Positions 43,123 through 50,657 of a DNA stretch of 64,000 nucleotides are shown here, piece by piece. The notes beneath the pieces are model-generated. The model was given only the letters and a program-made list of their open reading frames with translations. It did no database searches and was not told the DNA's origin. The position numbers and the translations under genes are program-made. Positions within the stretch are counted from its first letter, which is position 1, and each line of letters starts with the position of its first letter. The stretch covers positions 724,501 through 788,500 of the forward strand of contig NZ_CP095053.1 of the NCBI RefSeq assembly GCF_022921095.1. The letters are read 5' to 3'. This DNA comes from Hymenobacter aerilatus (GTDB taxonomy: Bacteria > Bacteroidota > Bacteroidia > Cytophagales > Hymenobacteraceae).

Positions 43123-43167
43123 AAAAAGAGGCTTTACCCTACTACTTAGGGTAAAGCCTCTTTTTTT
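43123..43167 (+). terminator. Terminator after the SusC/SusD pair
   Basis: AAAAAGAGGCTTTACCCT (43123-43140) pairs perfectly with AGGGTAAAGCCTCTTTTT (43148-43165) around a 7-nt loop, ending in a T7 run. The 18-bp stem could also work for transcripts from the other strand. Confidence 0.92.
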
Positions 43168-43206
43168 GTAGCGGAATCAATCAGTTTTTTACCAAGTATC
43201 GCAAGC

Positions 43207-44322
43207 ATGCATCACTTCTGCCATTTCAAGCGCTTAGCAACGCTAACGTTCCTGCTCGGTGGGGTAGGGTTATCAGCTTCGGCGCAGGATCAAAAGGCGC
43301 TCCAAGGTTTGGAGCACCTGTTTACACCGCCCAAAGGCTACGTGGTGCAGCACACCACCCAGGCCCTTACCATGGATGGCAAGCTGCAGGAAAGCGCCTG
43401 GCAGCAAGCCCCTTGGACTTCAGATTTTGTGGATATTGAAGGCGCCGCCAAGCCGCTGCCTACCTACCAGACGCGGGTGAAAATGCTCTGGAATGACTCT
43501 ACGCTGTTCATTGCTGCCACCATGCAGGAACCGCACATCTGGGCCTACCAAACGCACCACGACGACATCATCTACAAGGACAATGACTTTGAGGTGTTCA
43601 TCGACCCCGATGACAACACGCACCAGTATTTTGAGGTGGAGGTAAACGCCCTCAACAAGATTTTCGACCTGTACCTGCCCAAGCCCTACCGCAACCACGG
43701 CGACGCCCTCATCAGCTGGGATGTGGCCGGCCTGCGTTCCGGCGTGAGCATCGACGGTACCCTCAACCAACCCAAGGACAAAGACAAAAGCTGGACCGTG
43801 GAAATGGCTATTCCGTTGCGGGCCGTGCGGATGGGCTTTCCGTTTGCGCCGCCTACCGAGGGCACCCTGTGGCGCATCAACTTCTCCAGGGTAGAGTGGG
43901 ACACGCGGGCGGCCAACGGCAAGTACGTGAAGCTGCAAGACGCCACCGGCAAAGACCTGCCCGAACGCAACTGGGTATGGTCGCCACAGGGCGTGATTAA
44001 CATGCACTATCCCGAGCGGTGGGGCTACCTGCAGTTTACGCGCCAGGCCAAAGCGCCAGCCTTCGAGATGCCTATTTCTGAGTTGCGTCGGCGCTACTTG
44101 TGGCTGGTGTACTACCGCCAGCAGCAGTACCGCGAGAAAAACGGCCGCTATGCGTCATCGTTGGCTGAATTGAACATTGCGCCGCAAGTAACTGTAGCCC
44201 AGCAAGCGAATCAGCTGCAGCTGGAAGCTACTACACAACAGTTCACGGCTACCCTCATGGCGCCCGGTGCCACTACCCTGCGCATCAACGATGAGGGACT
44301 GGTAGAAACGGTGAAGCGGTAG
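43207..44322 (+). CDS. Secreted carbohydrate-binding family 9-like protein
   Basis: A 371-residue protein with an N-terminal signal (about 1-28, ending SASAQ). Residues about 45-280 match the CBM9-like beta-sandwich: ALTMDGKLQESAWQQAPWTSDFVDIEG, TRVKMLWNDSTLFIAATMQEPHIWA, DNDFEVFIDPDDNTHQYFEVEVNALNKIFDLYL and SWTVEMAIPLRAV, followed by WGYLQFT. The C-terminal about 90 residues add an uncharacterised helical tail. CBM9-like proteins of this type are usually encoded beside SusC/SusD systems and bind sugars at the surface or in the periplasm. It lies after the susD terminator, so it probably has its own promoter. Confidence 0.88.
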   Translation: MHHFCHFKRLATLTFLLGGVGLSASAQDQKALQGLEHLFTPPKGYVVQHTTQALTMDGKLQESAWQQAPWTSDFVDIEGAAKPLPTYQTRVKMLWNDSTLFIAATMQEPHIWAYQTHHDDIIYKDNDFEVFIDPDDNTHQYFEVEVNALNKIFDLYLPKPYRNHGDALISWDVAGLRSGVSIDGTLNQPKDKDKSWTVEMAIPLRAVRMGFPFAPPTEGTLWRINFSRVEWDTRAANGKYVKLQDATGKDLPERNWVWSPQGVINMHYPERWGYLQFTRQAKAPAFEMPISELRRRYLWLVYYRQQQYREKNGRYASSLAELNIAPQVTVAQQANQLQLEATTQQFTATLMAPGATTLRINDEGLVETVKR

Positions 44323-44341
44323 GGTAGAGGAGTGACAGGCT

Positions 44342-44509
44342 GATAAAACACCGCCTGTCATCTCTCAACTCGTCTGTCATCCTGAGCGGAGCGAAGGATC
44401 TTCTCACGTTTGCACGAATCGTTATTACGTCCGTCGTTCTGCTGTAAGAAGGTCCTTCGCTCCGCTCAGGATGACAGACGAGTTGAGAGATGACAGGCGG
44501 TGTTTTATC
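44342..44509. repeat. TCATCCTGAGC...AAGGACC palindrome, family B, copy 2 (58-bp arms)
   Basis: Left arm 44342-44399 and right arm 44452-44509 are complementary over 58 bp with one mismatch. The outer part (GATAAAACACCGCCTGTCAT) is unique to this copy; the inner part TGTCATCCTGAGCGGAGCGA is shared with 25778. It sits between convergent genes and could end transcription from both sides. Confidence 0.88.
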
Positions 44510-44514
44510 TGTGT

Positions 44515-45849
44515 CTACCGGCTTGCCACGGGCTTCAGGCCGGCGTTGCGTAGCTTCGCTATCAGATAGCGGCCTATTTGCTTCCCTTGCTCGTTGCCGT
44601 TGTTGATGCTTTCCATGTAGTGGATGCCCCCGTAGAAACGCGATACGGAAGCTTCGCTGGCTGCTTGCCGGAAAGATGTGAATGCCCGCTCGCCGCTGCC
44701 AAAGGGAATTTCGGTGTTATCGAGGTAGGCAATATTATCACCGAGCAGGTAGGTAAGCATTTCGGCCACGGCATTGGAAACGACGGCGTGGCCGCTGGTG
44801 TACTCCGGGAACGGCGGCGTCTGCAGGAGCGGCTGCCATTTTACGTCGATGTAGCGGTTGATGTATGTTTCGGGGCGGATGCGGTTGGTGGCGTATTTGG
44901 CCTCCCAGCAGCTGATAAAGGCGTCCATCAGCGTGATGCCTTCCAGCGCCAATACCATCACCGTTTTGTCAAATCCTACCTTTTGTTGCTGCGCCACCAG
45001 TGCCCCAATATTCATCCAGTGGCCACCGGGACTGATCTTTTTGAAGCCGATGGCCATGTGCCCCGAGGTGTTGACTGCAAATGGGTTGCAGTCCCAGAAC
45101 TGGGCAATTTGTAGCTGCTCGTCGGTGAGGTGCTTCGAGATGTTGTATACGGCTAGCACCTGCTTATGAAAGGCCGAGGCCGTGTCTTTGCTGAAAGGCG
45201 CAAACAGAGCCGGCCGGAACTGTGCGGCCGAGTCTATCATGAGGGGCCGAATGGTCTTCCAGTTGGGCTCTACCGCTTCAATGTATGCGGGTGGAGTAGG
45301 GTACCAAGAGCCTTCCGCTTTCAGGGGAGTATAGCGCTTCAAGGCGCTCAGGCGGTTGTAGCGGTCAGCTTTGGAAAACGTAACAGCCGCTTTTGCCGCC
45401 AGTTTCCCTACCCGAACCGACTGCGCCAGCACAGCTGGCTTCACGCCTTGTTTCTCCAGGCCGCGCACAAACTCCTCTTCTTCTGCTGCCAGATTTTCGC
45501 CGGAGGGTAGTAGCAGGCGCGCTGCTTCCAGCATGCTGTAATAGGCCGCTATCTGGTAGTCATACTTGCCCTTCACCGTATCCAGCCGCAGGTCGGTGGT
45601 GTAGCCGGTGATGAAGCGGGTAGGGGCGGGCAGGCTCTTGTTGTGGGCTGATACAATGGCGTAGGCGCCTAGTGTGGTGTACGCGTAGTAGCGCGCTGCC
45701 ACCGGGGGAGCCACCACATCGTGCACCAGCGTCATGTTGATGGCATCCAGGGCTTTACCGGGGTTCAGGGGGGTAGGGGGGGCGGCAGCGTAAACCGATG
45801 CGTGGCCGCCCAGCACCAGGCTCATCAGGAAGAGGACCTGCTTTGTCAT
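44515..45849 (-). CDS. Vanadium-dependent haloperoxidase (PAP2-like)
   Basis: A 444-residue secreted protein; start ATG at 45849 (MTKQVLFLMSLVLGGHASVYA signal). The frame is open upstream, but that part lies within the neighbouring gene. The vanadate-pocket motifs are in order: RIRPETY (about 323), PPFPEYTSGHAVVSNA (about 350) and RFYGGIHYMES (about 406), giving the Arg, Ser-Gly-His, Arg and catalytic His expected of the VHPO/PAP2 fold. It may be a haloperoxidase or a related phosphatase; the family in Bacteroidetes is largely uncharacterised. Its start codon overlaps the stop of the upstream FG-GAP/UnbV gene in an ATGA, so the two are translationally coupled. Confidence 0.88.
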   Translation of the reverse strand: MTKQVLFLMSLVLGGHASVYAAAPPTPLNPGKALDAINMTLVHDVVAPPVAARYYAYTTLGAYAIVSAHNKSLPAPTRFITGYTTDLRLDTVKGKYDYQIAAYYSMLEAARLLLPSGENLAAEEEEFVRGLEKQGVKPAVLAQSVRVGKLAAKAAVTFSKADRYNRLSALKRYTPLKAEGSWYPTPPAYIEAVEPNWKTIRPLMIDSAAQFRPALFAPFSKDTASAFHKQVLAVYNISKHLTDEQLQIAQFWDCNPFAVNTSGHMAIGFKKISPGGHWMNIGALVAQQQKVGFDKTVMVLALEGITLMDAFISCWEAKYATNRIRPETYINRYIDVKWQPLLQTPPFPEYTSGHAVVSNAVAEMLTYLLGDNIAYLDNTEIPFGSGERAFTSFRQAASEASVSRFYGGIHYMESINNGNEQGKQIGRYLIAKLRNAGLKPVASR

Positions 45850-48800
45850 TTTTGCTTCTTGTAAAACTGTACGGCGCCGTTGCTCACGCCCACCACCAGG
45901 TAGGGCTGCTTGCCAACCGTTATTTCGCTCACTGATTTCACGTCGCCCAGCACGCACAGACCGGCTTGAGGCTGGGTTACGTAGCGGAATTCCCCCTTGC
46001 CATTGCCTTGCAGCAGGCAACCATAGTTGGCGTCGAAGCTGCCTAGCTTCAAGCGGTTGTCGGAGTGGTTGCCCAGCAGGAGTAGGTCGGGGTGGCCGTC
46101 GCGGTTGTAGTCGCCGCTGACAATGTGCGTTACGGCCGAAAACTGCGCCTCCGTAGGTAGGGGAGTAGCTGCAAATTTGCCGTTCTGGTTGAGGTAGAGC
46201 ATGGTGCGCAGTTCATTCGCCTCCAGCTTACGAGCCTTGCTCAGTTCCTCGGCCGGAAAAATATCCTGCATGGTCGCGTCGGCGTAGGCCTTGTAGGAGG
46301 TGAAACGGCGGCGCATGGGGTAGATGACCTCGTTCAACTCGTCGCGGCTCACGAAGGGGTAGCTCTTGCCATCGAGGTAGAAATTGAGGAAAGGGTCGAT
46401 GGAGCCATTGTTGTCAAAGTCAGCATAGTACAGCTCGGCTGGCTGCTGGGGAGTAGCCCGTATCTGCGTATTCAGCCCCAGGTTGCCGGCTACAATGTCG
46501 GGCTGACCATCCTGGTTCACATCGGCCACGTGCAGGCTGAACCAGAAACCTTGCTGCGGGGTAGCAAAGTAGTCGGCCGTTTGGTCCTTGAAGCCCTGCG
46601 GCGTGTTGATCCAAACCGTAAGAGGCATCATCTCGCCGCACAGCACCAGGTCAGGGCGCTTGTCTTTATTCAGGTCTACCCACTGTGCATCCGTCACCAT
46701 GCCAGCGTGCGCAAAGGGCGCGTCGGCTACGGCCGCAAACTTGCCTTTGCCGTCGTTGAGCAGCAAATAGCTGGGCGGCGCCAGCGGGTACTGGCCGGGA
46801 ATCACGCGGCCCCCCACAAAAAGGTCCTGGTCGCCGTCGCCGTCTATATCGGCCACGCGCACGCAGCCTTTGCTACTGCCGTGCAGCGCGGGTAGGGCGT
46901 TGGGAGCCAGCACCAAGCGGCCGTGGCCGTCGTTGAGATACAGTTCATCCTGCAAGTCAGCGGTGCCAGCCTCGTAGAGCGCATAGCCGCCTTTGGCCAG
47001 GTAGAGGTCGGGGTAGGAGTCGCCGTTAGCGTCAAAGAAGGTAGCCGCGGCCACTGTGCCCGCGGCCGGCGTGGCACTGCCCGCCAACGCCTGCTCCCGG
47101 AAGGTACCGCCCGGCTGCTGTATGTACAGGCGGCCCAGCTCGCCGGGCGCACCGCTCACAAATAGATCATCCAGCCCATCCTTGTTCACATCGGCCTGCG
47201 TGAGCACGGGGGCAGTTTTGGAGTACATAAACAGCATCAGCAGCTGGCGCTTGAAGTCGTTGAGGGCCACCTCTTCAGGCTGAAAAGCAAACAGCGGCGT
47301 GGCCGGCTGAAACATGGTTTTGGGGATGGGAGCCGGGCGGGCCGCCAGGTTTTTGCCGGCGGGGGGCGCGGTCAGCTTCAGCAATTGGTTGGCCTTCACC
47401 TTGGTCAGCAGCTGCCGGGTTTGGTTGGGCCACACAATCCGCACCGAATCCACTACCGAGCTGCTCCCCAAACCAAAGTGTAGGGTAGTGGGCACGCACG
47501 AAAGGTAGCCCCGGTTGGGATTCACCTCTTGATATTGCTGATTGCCAGCGGCGTACACATACACTTTGGCGCCCACAGCCTGGGTGTTCTTGTCCGTACC
47601 CGTGAGCTTGAGCGCTAGGTAGGCGGTGCGCTGATCCTCTACGCTGCGGTTGCGGTAGATGGCCGCCGGCTGGTTGATGGTGTTCACAATCAGCTCCAAA
47701 TCACCATCATTGTCGAGGTCGGCGTACACAGCACCGTTCGACATATTGCTCTGGTTCAGGCCCCAGTCGGTTTGCTTGTTGGTGAAAGTGAGGTCGTGGT
47801 TGTTGCGGAAGATGTAGTCGGGCACGGCTGTGGAGGGCATGGCCGTCACCAAGTCCATCAGCAGAAATGGCTCCCGCGCCATGGCCTTTTTGATCTTGTA
47901 ATCACCCCAATAGCGCAGAAAATCCTTGTTGGTGTAGTCGCGCAGGTAGCCATTGGTGATGAAGATATCCTTGTAGCCGTCGTTGTCGAAATCAGCCAGC
48001 AACGGGCACCAGCTCCAGTCGGTATTCGACACGCCGGCCAGCTGCCCAATCTCGCTGAACGTGCCGTCGCCGTTGTTGAGGTGCAGCATGTTGCGCATGT
48101 ACTGGTGGTACAAGTCCTGTTGCAGCATCAGGGCAAACGACTCGTAGTTTTCCTGCAATTGCAGGGACTTCTGCCGGTGGTTGTCGGCCGGTATCATGTC
48201 CAGCGTCAGGATGTCGGGCCGAGCGTCGTTGTTGAAATCAGCAATGTCCACGCCCATCGAGAAGTGCGAGTGGTGGCGCAGCACCTGCTTCGACTGGTCC
48301 GTGAAGGTGCCGTCGTGGTTGTTGTGGTAGAGGTAGTCGGGCTCATTGTAGTCGTTGGTGACGTAGATATCCGCCCAGCCGTCTTTGTCCACGTCGGCCA
48401 CGGCAATACCCAGCCCAAACGTGAGCGGGTTCTGCACAATGCCCGCGGCCTTGGATACGTCGGTGAAATGGCCGTTGTCGTTGCGAAACAGCTTGTTGCT
48501 CGATAGCACATCCGCCTGGCCTTTCAGGCTGGCGAAGGCCATGTTGTCAATCTTCTTGATGCTGTGGTTGAGCAGAAACATGTCCAGGTCGCCGTCGTTG
48601 TCGAAATCGAAAAAGGCGGCCTGGGTGCTGTAGCCGGGGTCGTCGAGGCCATAGGCCTGGGCTTCTTCCTTGAAGGTAGCGTTGCCCTGGTTGATGAACA
48701 GCTGATTGCGGCGCGTGGCCTCGTCCTTCTTGCCCGAGTAGCAGATGTAAAGGTCCAACAGGCCGTCGCCGTTCACATCGGCCATGGTTACGCCGGTTTT

Positions 48801-49145
48801 CCAGCTGTCTTTGCGGCCTTCCAGCAGCGGCGAGGCCTGGCGGGTGATGTCCTTGAACTTGAAATTGCCCTGGTTGAGGTAGAGCCGGTTGGGCCGCATG
48901 TTGCCGGTGAACAGCAAATCAGGTAGGCCATCGTTATTGATGTCGCCCACGGCCACGCCGCCGCCGTTGTAGAAATATTCATACGACAGCACGTTCAGCG
49001 CCTCGGTTTCGCTGACATCATTTTGGAAGGTAATGCCGGTTTCTTTCGGGCTAAGTAAGCTGAACAGTGTTTGCTGGGCTTGGGTGGGTAGGGTAGCGCC
49101 GAGAAAAAGCAACAGAAAAAAGCTGCCAGAGAAACAGTTACGCAT
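45846..49145 (-). CDS. FG-GAP/VCBS repeat protein with ASPIC/UnbV domain
   Basis: A 1,099-residue secreted protein. The start at 49145 yields signal MRNCFSGSFFLLLFLGATLPTQAQ; the open frame upstream adds 35 poor-quality codons. Two beta-propeller-like blocks of FG-GAP/VCBS repeats carry calcium loops of the D-x-N/D-x-D-G-x-x-D type (DINNDGLPDLL, DVNGDGLLDLY, DFDNDGDLDMF, DVDKDGWADIY, DFDNDGYKDIF, then later DVNKDGLDDLF and DIDGDGDQDLF). Between them lies the ASPIC/UnbV segment (VGAKVYVYAAGNQQYQEVNPNRGYLS, LHFGLG, VRIVWP). It probably acts as a surface or periplasmic binding protein. It overlaps the haloperoxidase gene by 4 bp; such pairs recur in Bacteroidetes from memory. Confidence 0.92.
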   Translation of the reverse strand: MRNCFSGSFFLLLFLGATLPTQAQQTLFSLLSPKETGITFQNDVSETEALNVLSYEYFYNGGGVAVGDINNDGLPDLLFTGNMRPNRLYLNQGNFKFKDITRQASPLLEGRKDSWKTGVTMADVNGDGLLDLYICYSGKKDEATRRNQLFINQGNATFKEEAQAYGLDDPGYSTQAAFFDFDNDGDLDMFLLNHSIKKIDNMAFASLKGQADVLSSNKLFRNDNGHFTDVSKAAGIVQNPLTFGLGIAVADVDKDGWADIYVTNDYNEPDYLYHNNHDGTFTDQSKQVLRHHSHFSMGVDIADFNNDARPDILTLDMIPADNHRQKSLQLQENYESFALMLQQDLYHQYMRNMLHLNNGDGTFSEIGQLAGVSNTDWSWCPLLADFDNDGYKDIFITNGYLRDYTNKDFLRYWGDYKIKKAMAREPFLLMDLVTAMPSTAVPDYIFRNNHDLTFTNKQTDWGLNQSNMSNGAVYADLDNDGDLELIVNTINQPAAIYRNRSVEDQRTAYLALKLTGTDKNTQAVGAKVYVYAAGNQQYQEVNPNRGYLSCVPTTLHFGLGSSSVVDSVRIVWPNQTRQLLTKVKANQLLKLTAPPAGKNLAARPAPIPKTMFQPATPLFAFQPEEVALNDFKRQLLMLFMYSKTAPVLTQADVNKDGLDDLFVSGAPGELGRLYIQQPGGTFREQALAGSATPAAGTVAAATFFDANGDSYPDLYLAKGGYALYEAGTADLQDELYLNDGHGRLVLAPNALPALHGSSKGCVRVADIDGDGDQDLFVGGRVIPGQYPLAPPSYLLLNDGKGKFAAVADAPFAHAGMVTDAQWVDLNKDKRPDLVLCGEMMPLTVWINTPQGFKDQTADYFATPQQGFWFSLHVADVNQDGQPDIVAGNLGLNTQIRATPQQPAELYYADFDNNGSIDPFLNFYLDGKSYPFVSRDELNEVIYPMRRRFTSYKAYADATMQDIFPAEELSKARKLEANELRTMLYLNQNGKFAATPLPTEAQFSAVTHIVSGDYNRDGHPDLLLLGNHSDNRLKLGSFDANYGCLLQGNGKGEFRYVTQPQAGLCVLGDVKSVSEITVGKQPYLVVGVSNGAVQFYKKQK

Positions 49146-49448
49146 AGTGCGAAGGGTAGAAAGAGTAGCTGCCGTGGTGTAAGTTAAGGTAGAATTGGGA
49201 CTATTGAGCATACTTTTTTTGAAATAAAATCCGATAGATATTCCCGCCACCGTTGAGCAGCGTAACGAATACTATTTATACTTAATCCGCCGATACCTAC
49301 AGCCGCGTTGAGTGTAGGTATCGGCGGATATGTTGAGGAGCAAGATGCTCGTCTAAATAGCTTCGGAAACAGTAAATAATCGGGCGTGGTCAAGCAGCAG
49401 TATGTTGAAACTTGCTGCACTTGTCAGTGCTAAAAAGGCAATGTACTT
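49146..49448. other. Divergent intergenic region with one hairpin
   Basis: This 303-bp region lies between the UnbV gene (minus) and the first AT-rich orphan gene (plus). It holds the palindrome at 49285-49329 and AT-rich flanks. No clear TTTG/TAnnTTTG promoter pair was found on either strand. Confidence 0.5.
49285..49329. repeat. Perfect 17-bp-arm palindrome
   Basis: ATCCGCCGATACCTACA (49285-49301) is fully complementary to 49313-49329, with an 11-nt loop. No T run. It marks the boundary between GC-rich DNA and the AT-rich islet that begins downstream. Confidence 0.75.
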
Positions 49449-49997
49449 ATGGAAGTTTCCACCCTTGAAAATCACTTCTTGTATTGGATAGACAGATTTG
49501 ACCATATTCTCAGCGCGGAAGAATTTGGCGACAGTAGATTATATAGTTTTGTGCAAATCAATAATACTTTAAAAAATGAAAATATTATAAATGAATACTT
49601 GCGTGAAGAGCAGAAAATAATAAATTTTATTTTCTGTCTCGTAGATCAGCAAGATAGTGAGCTATCAAACTCAAGGATTCGATATAGCTGGCAGAGCAGT
49701 TGTTCAAAAAAGGTTAACTATTTATTTACTGAAGAGCAAATTAAATTTTTAGCTAAAGTCAATAGAAAATATGAACAAGAAATCATTTTGAATTCAAAAG
49801 ACGAATTATATAATTATCTCGTTCTAGGTGTTCGTGAGCTCTTAAAAGTGAAAATAAAGCTTGCTGATGCCTATCTGGAAATAGGTTTCGATATGTCGCT
49901 GGTTGCGCAAAACGTAGAAGAGGAAAAGCTCTTGAAGCTGACGCGTGAAGCTGGTTTACATGTTCTCAGAAAGTGGGAGCATTTGATGTGGGAGTAG
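49449..49997 (+). CDS. AT-rich orphan protein, 182 aa
   Basis: I do not recognise this protein. It is soluble, with no signal peptide, and rich in Ile, Asn, Lys and Glu (NEYLREEQKIINFIFCLVDQQ; VNRKYEQEIILNSKDELYNYL), so mostly helical. The codons are AT-rich (AAT, ATT, AAA, TTA), quite unlike the CTG/GGC/GCC-biased genes around it, which suggests horizontal acquisition. Orphans of this size and composition in Bacteroidetes are often immunity proteins of toxin systems, but no toxin gene is adjacent, so that is speculation. Confidence 0.6.
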   Translation: MEVSTLENHFLYWIDRFDHILSAEEFGDSRLYSFVQINNTLKNENIINEYLREEQKIINFIFCLVDQQDSELSNSRIRYSWQSSCSKKVNYLFTEEQIKFLAKVNRKYEQEIILNSKDELYNYLVLGVRELLKVKIKLADAYLEIGFDMSLVAQNVEEEKLLKLTREAGLHVLRKWEHLMWE

Positions 49998-50106
49998 TAG
50001 AGTGTGACGCACGCTCTATCGGCTATGCGATGGGCGGTAACAGTGCTTGTGCACGGCGTAAATACTCTTGGCCGCCCGATAGTTTTCCTACCTCTTACCT
50101 AACTTC

Positions 50107-50242
50107 CCAGCGTCAACGCCCTTACCTGAAGCGGATGAGACCACAACCACTGATTATTCTTATTCTTACCTGCCTATTCTCTTTCACCCAAAAGGCTACG
50201 CCTGAGAACTTTATCCAATACGATTATCTATTTGGTATAAGA
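50107..50242 (+). repeat. Decayed duplicate of the 5' end of the downstream GH92 gene
   Basis: Bases 50107-50242 align with 50630-50765 at a constant offset of 523: CCAGCGTCAACGCCC matches CCAGCTTCAACGCCC before the start, both ATGs coincide (50135/50658), and the encoded FTQKATPENFIQY parallels FAQKAPSENFVQY. Similarity covers about 28 bp of leader and about 35 codons, then stops. Confidence 0.75.
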
Positions 50243-50581
50243 TCAAGCTCTGCAAGTCAACAGTTTGACTGTCGTAGAAACTGGCAGCAATTCTCTCTTG
50301 GTACAGGAGTGAAAGGCATGGTTGTTTACCATGCCACTGCGGAATTTCTATGCGGACTTGAGCCAACGGCTTCAGTTACCTTAGTCAAAATATCTACTAA
50401 CGATACTATCCGTGTATTATGGCTATGCAATACGAATAATGAGTTTGATACCGGGCAGTCTGTCTTAGTTAAGCCATCTACTGAATTCAGTAGTATAATG
50501 TCTACAAGCGTTCCTAATGATCCACGAGCGTGCACACTTAAAAAAACTTGCTTTGGGACTATTGAGTCTGTTTTTAAGTAA
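50135..50581 (+). CDS. Secreted orphan protein with a GH92-derived signal peptide, 148 aa
   Basis: The start at 50135 gives a signal peptide (MRPQPLIILILTCLFSFTQK) followed by about 128 residues of unknown type with four Cys (DCRRNW, FLCGLEP, LWLCNTN, RACTLKKTCFG) that could form disulfides. The first about 35 residues and the leader match the neighbouring GH92 gene codon for codon, though drifted toward AT. The rest has no resemblance to GH92. It reads as a chimera: a duplicated leader and export signal joined to another sequence. It could be a remnant, but the frame is intact to the stop at 50581. No function can be assigned. Confidence 0.5.
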   Translation: MRPQPLIILILTCLFSFTQKATPENFIQYDYLFGIRSSSASQQFDCRRNWQQFSLGTGVKGMVVYHATAEFLCGLEPTASVTLVKISTNDTIRVLWLCNTNNEFDTGQSVLVKPSTEFSSIMSTSVPNDPRACTLKKTCFGTIESVFK

Positions 50582-50657
50582 CCGAAGCAATTAATATGAG
50601 ATAAAGAAGTGCAACTGATGATTACCTTGCCAGCTTCAACGCCCCTATCTGAAGCTG

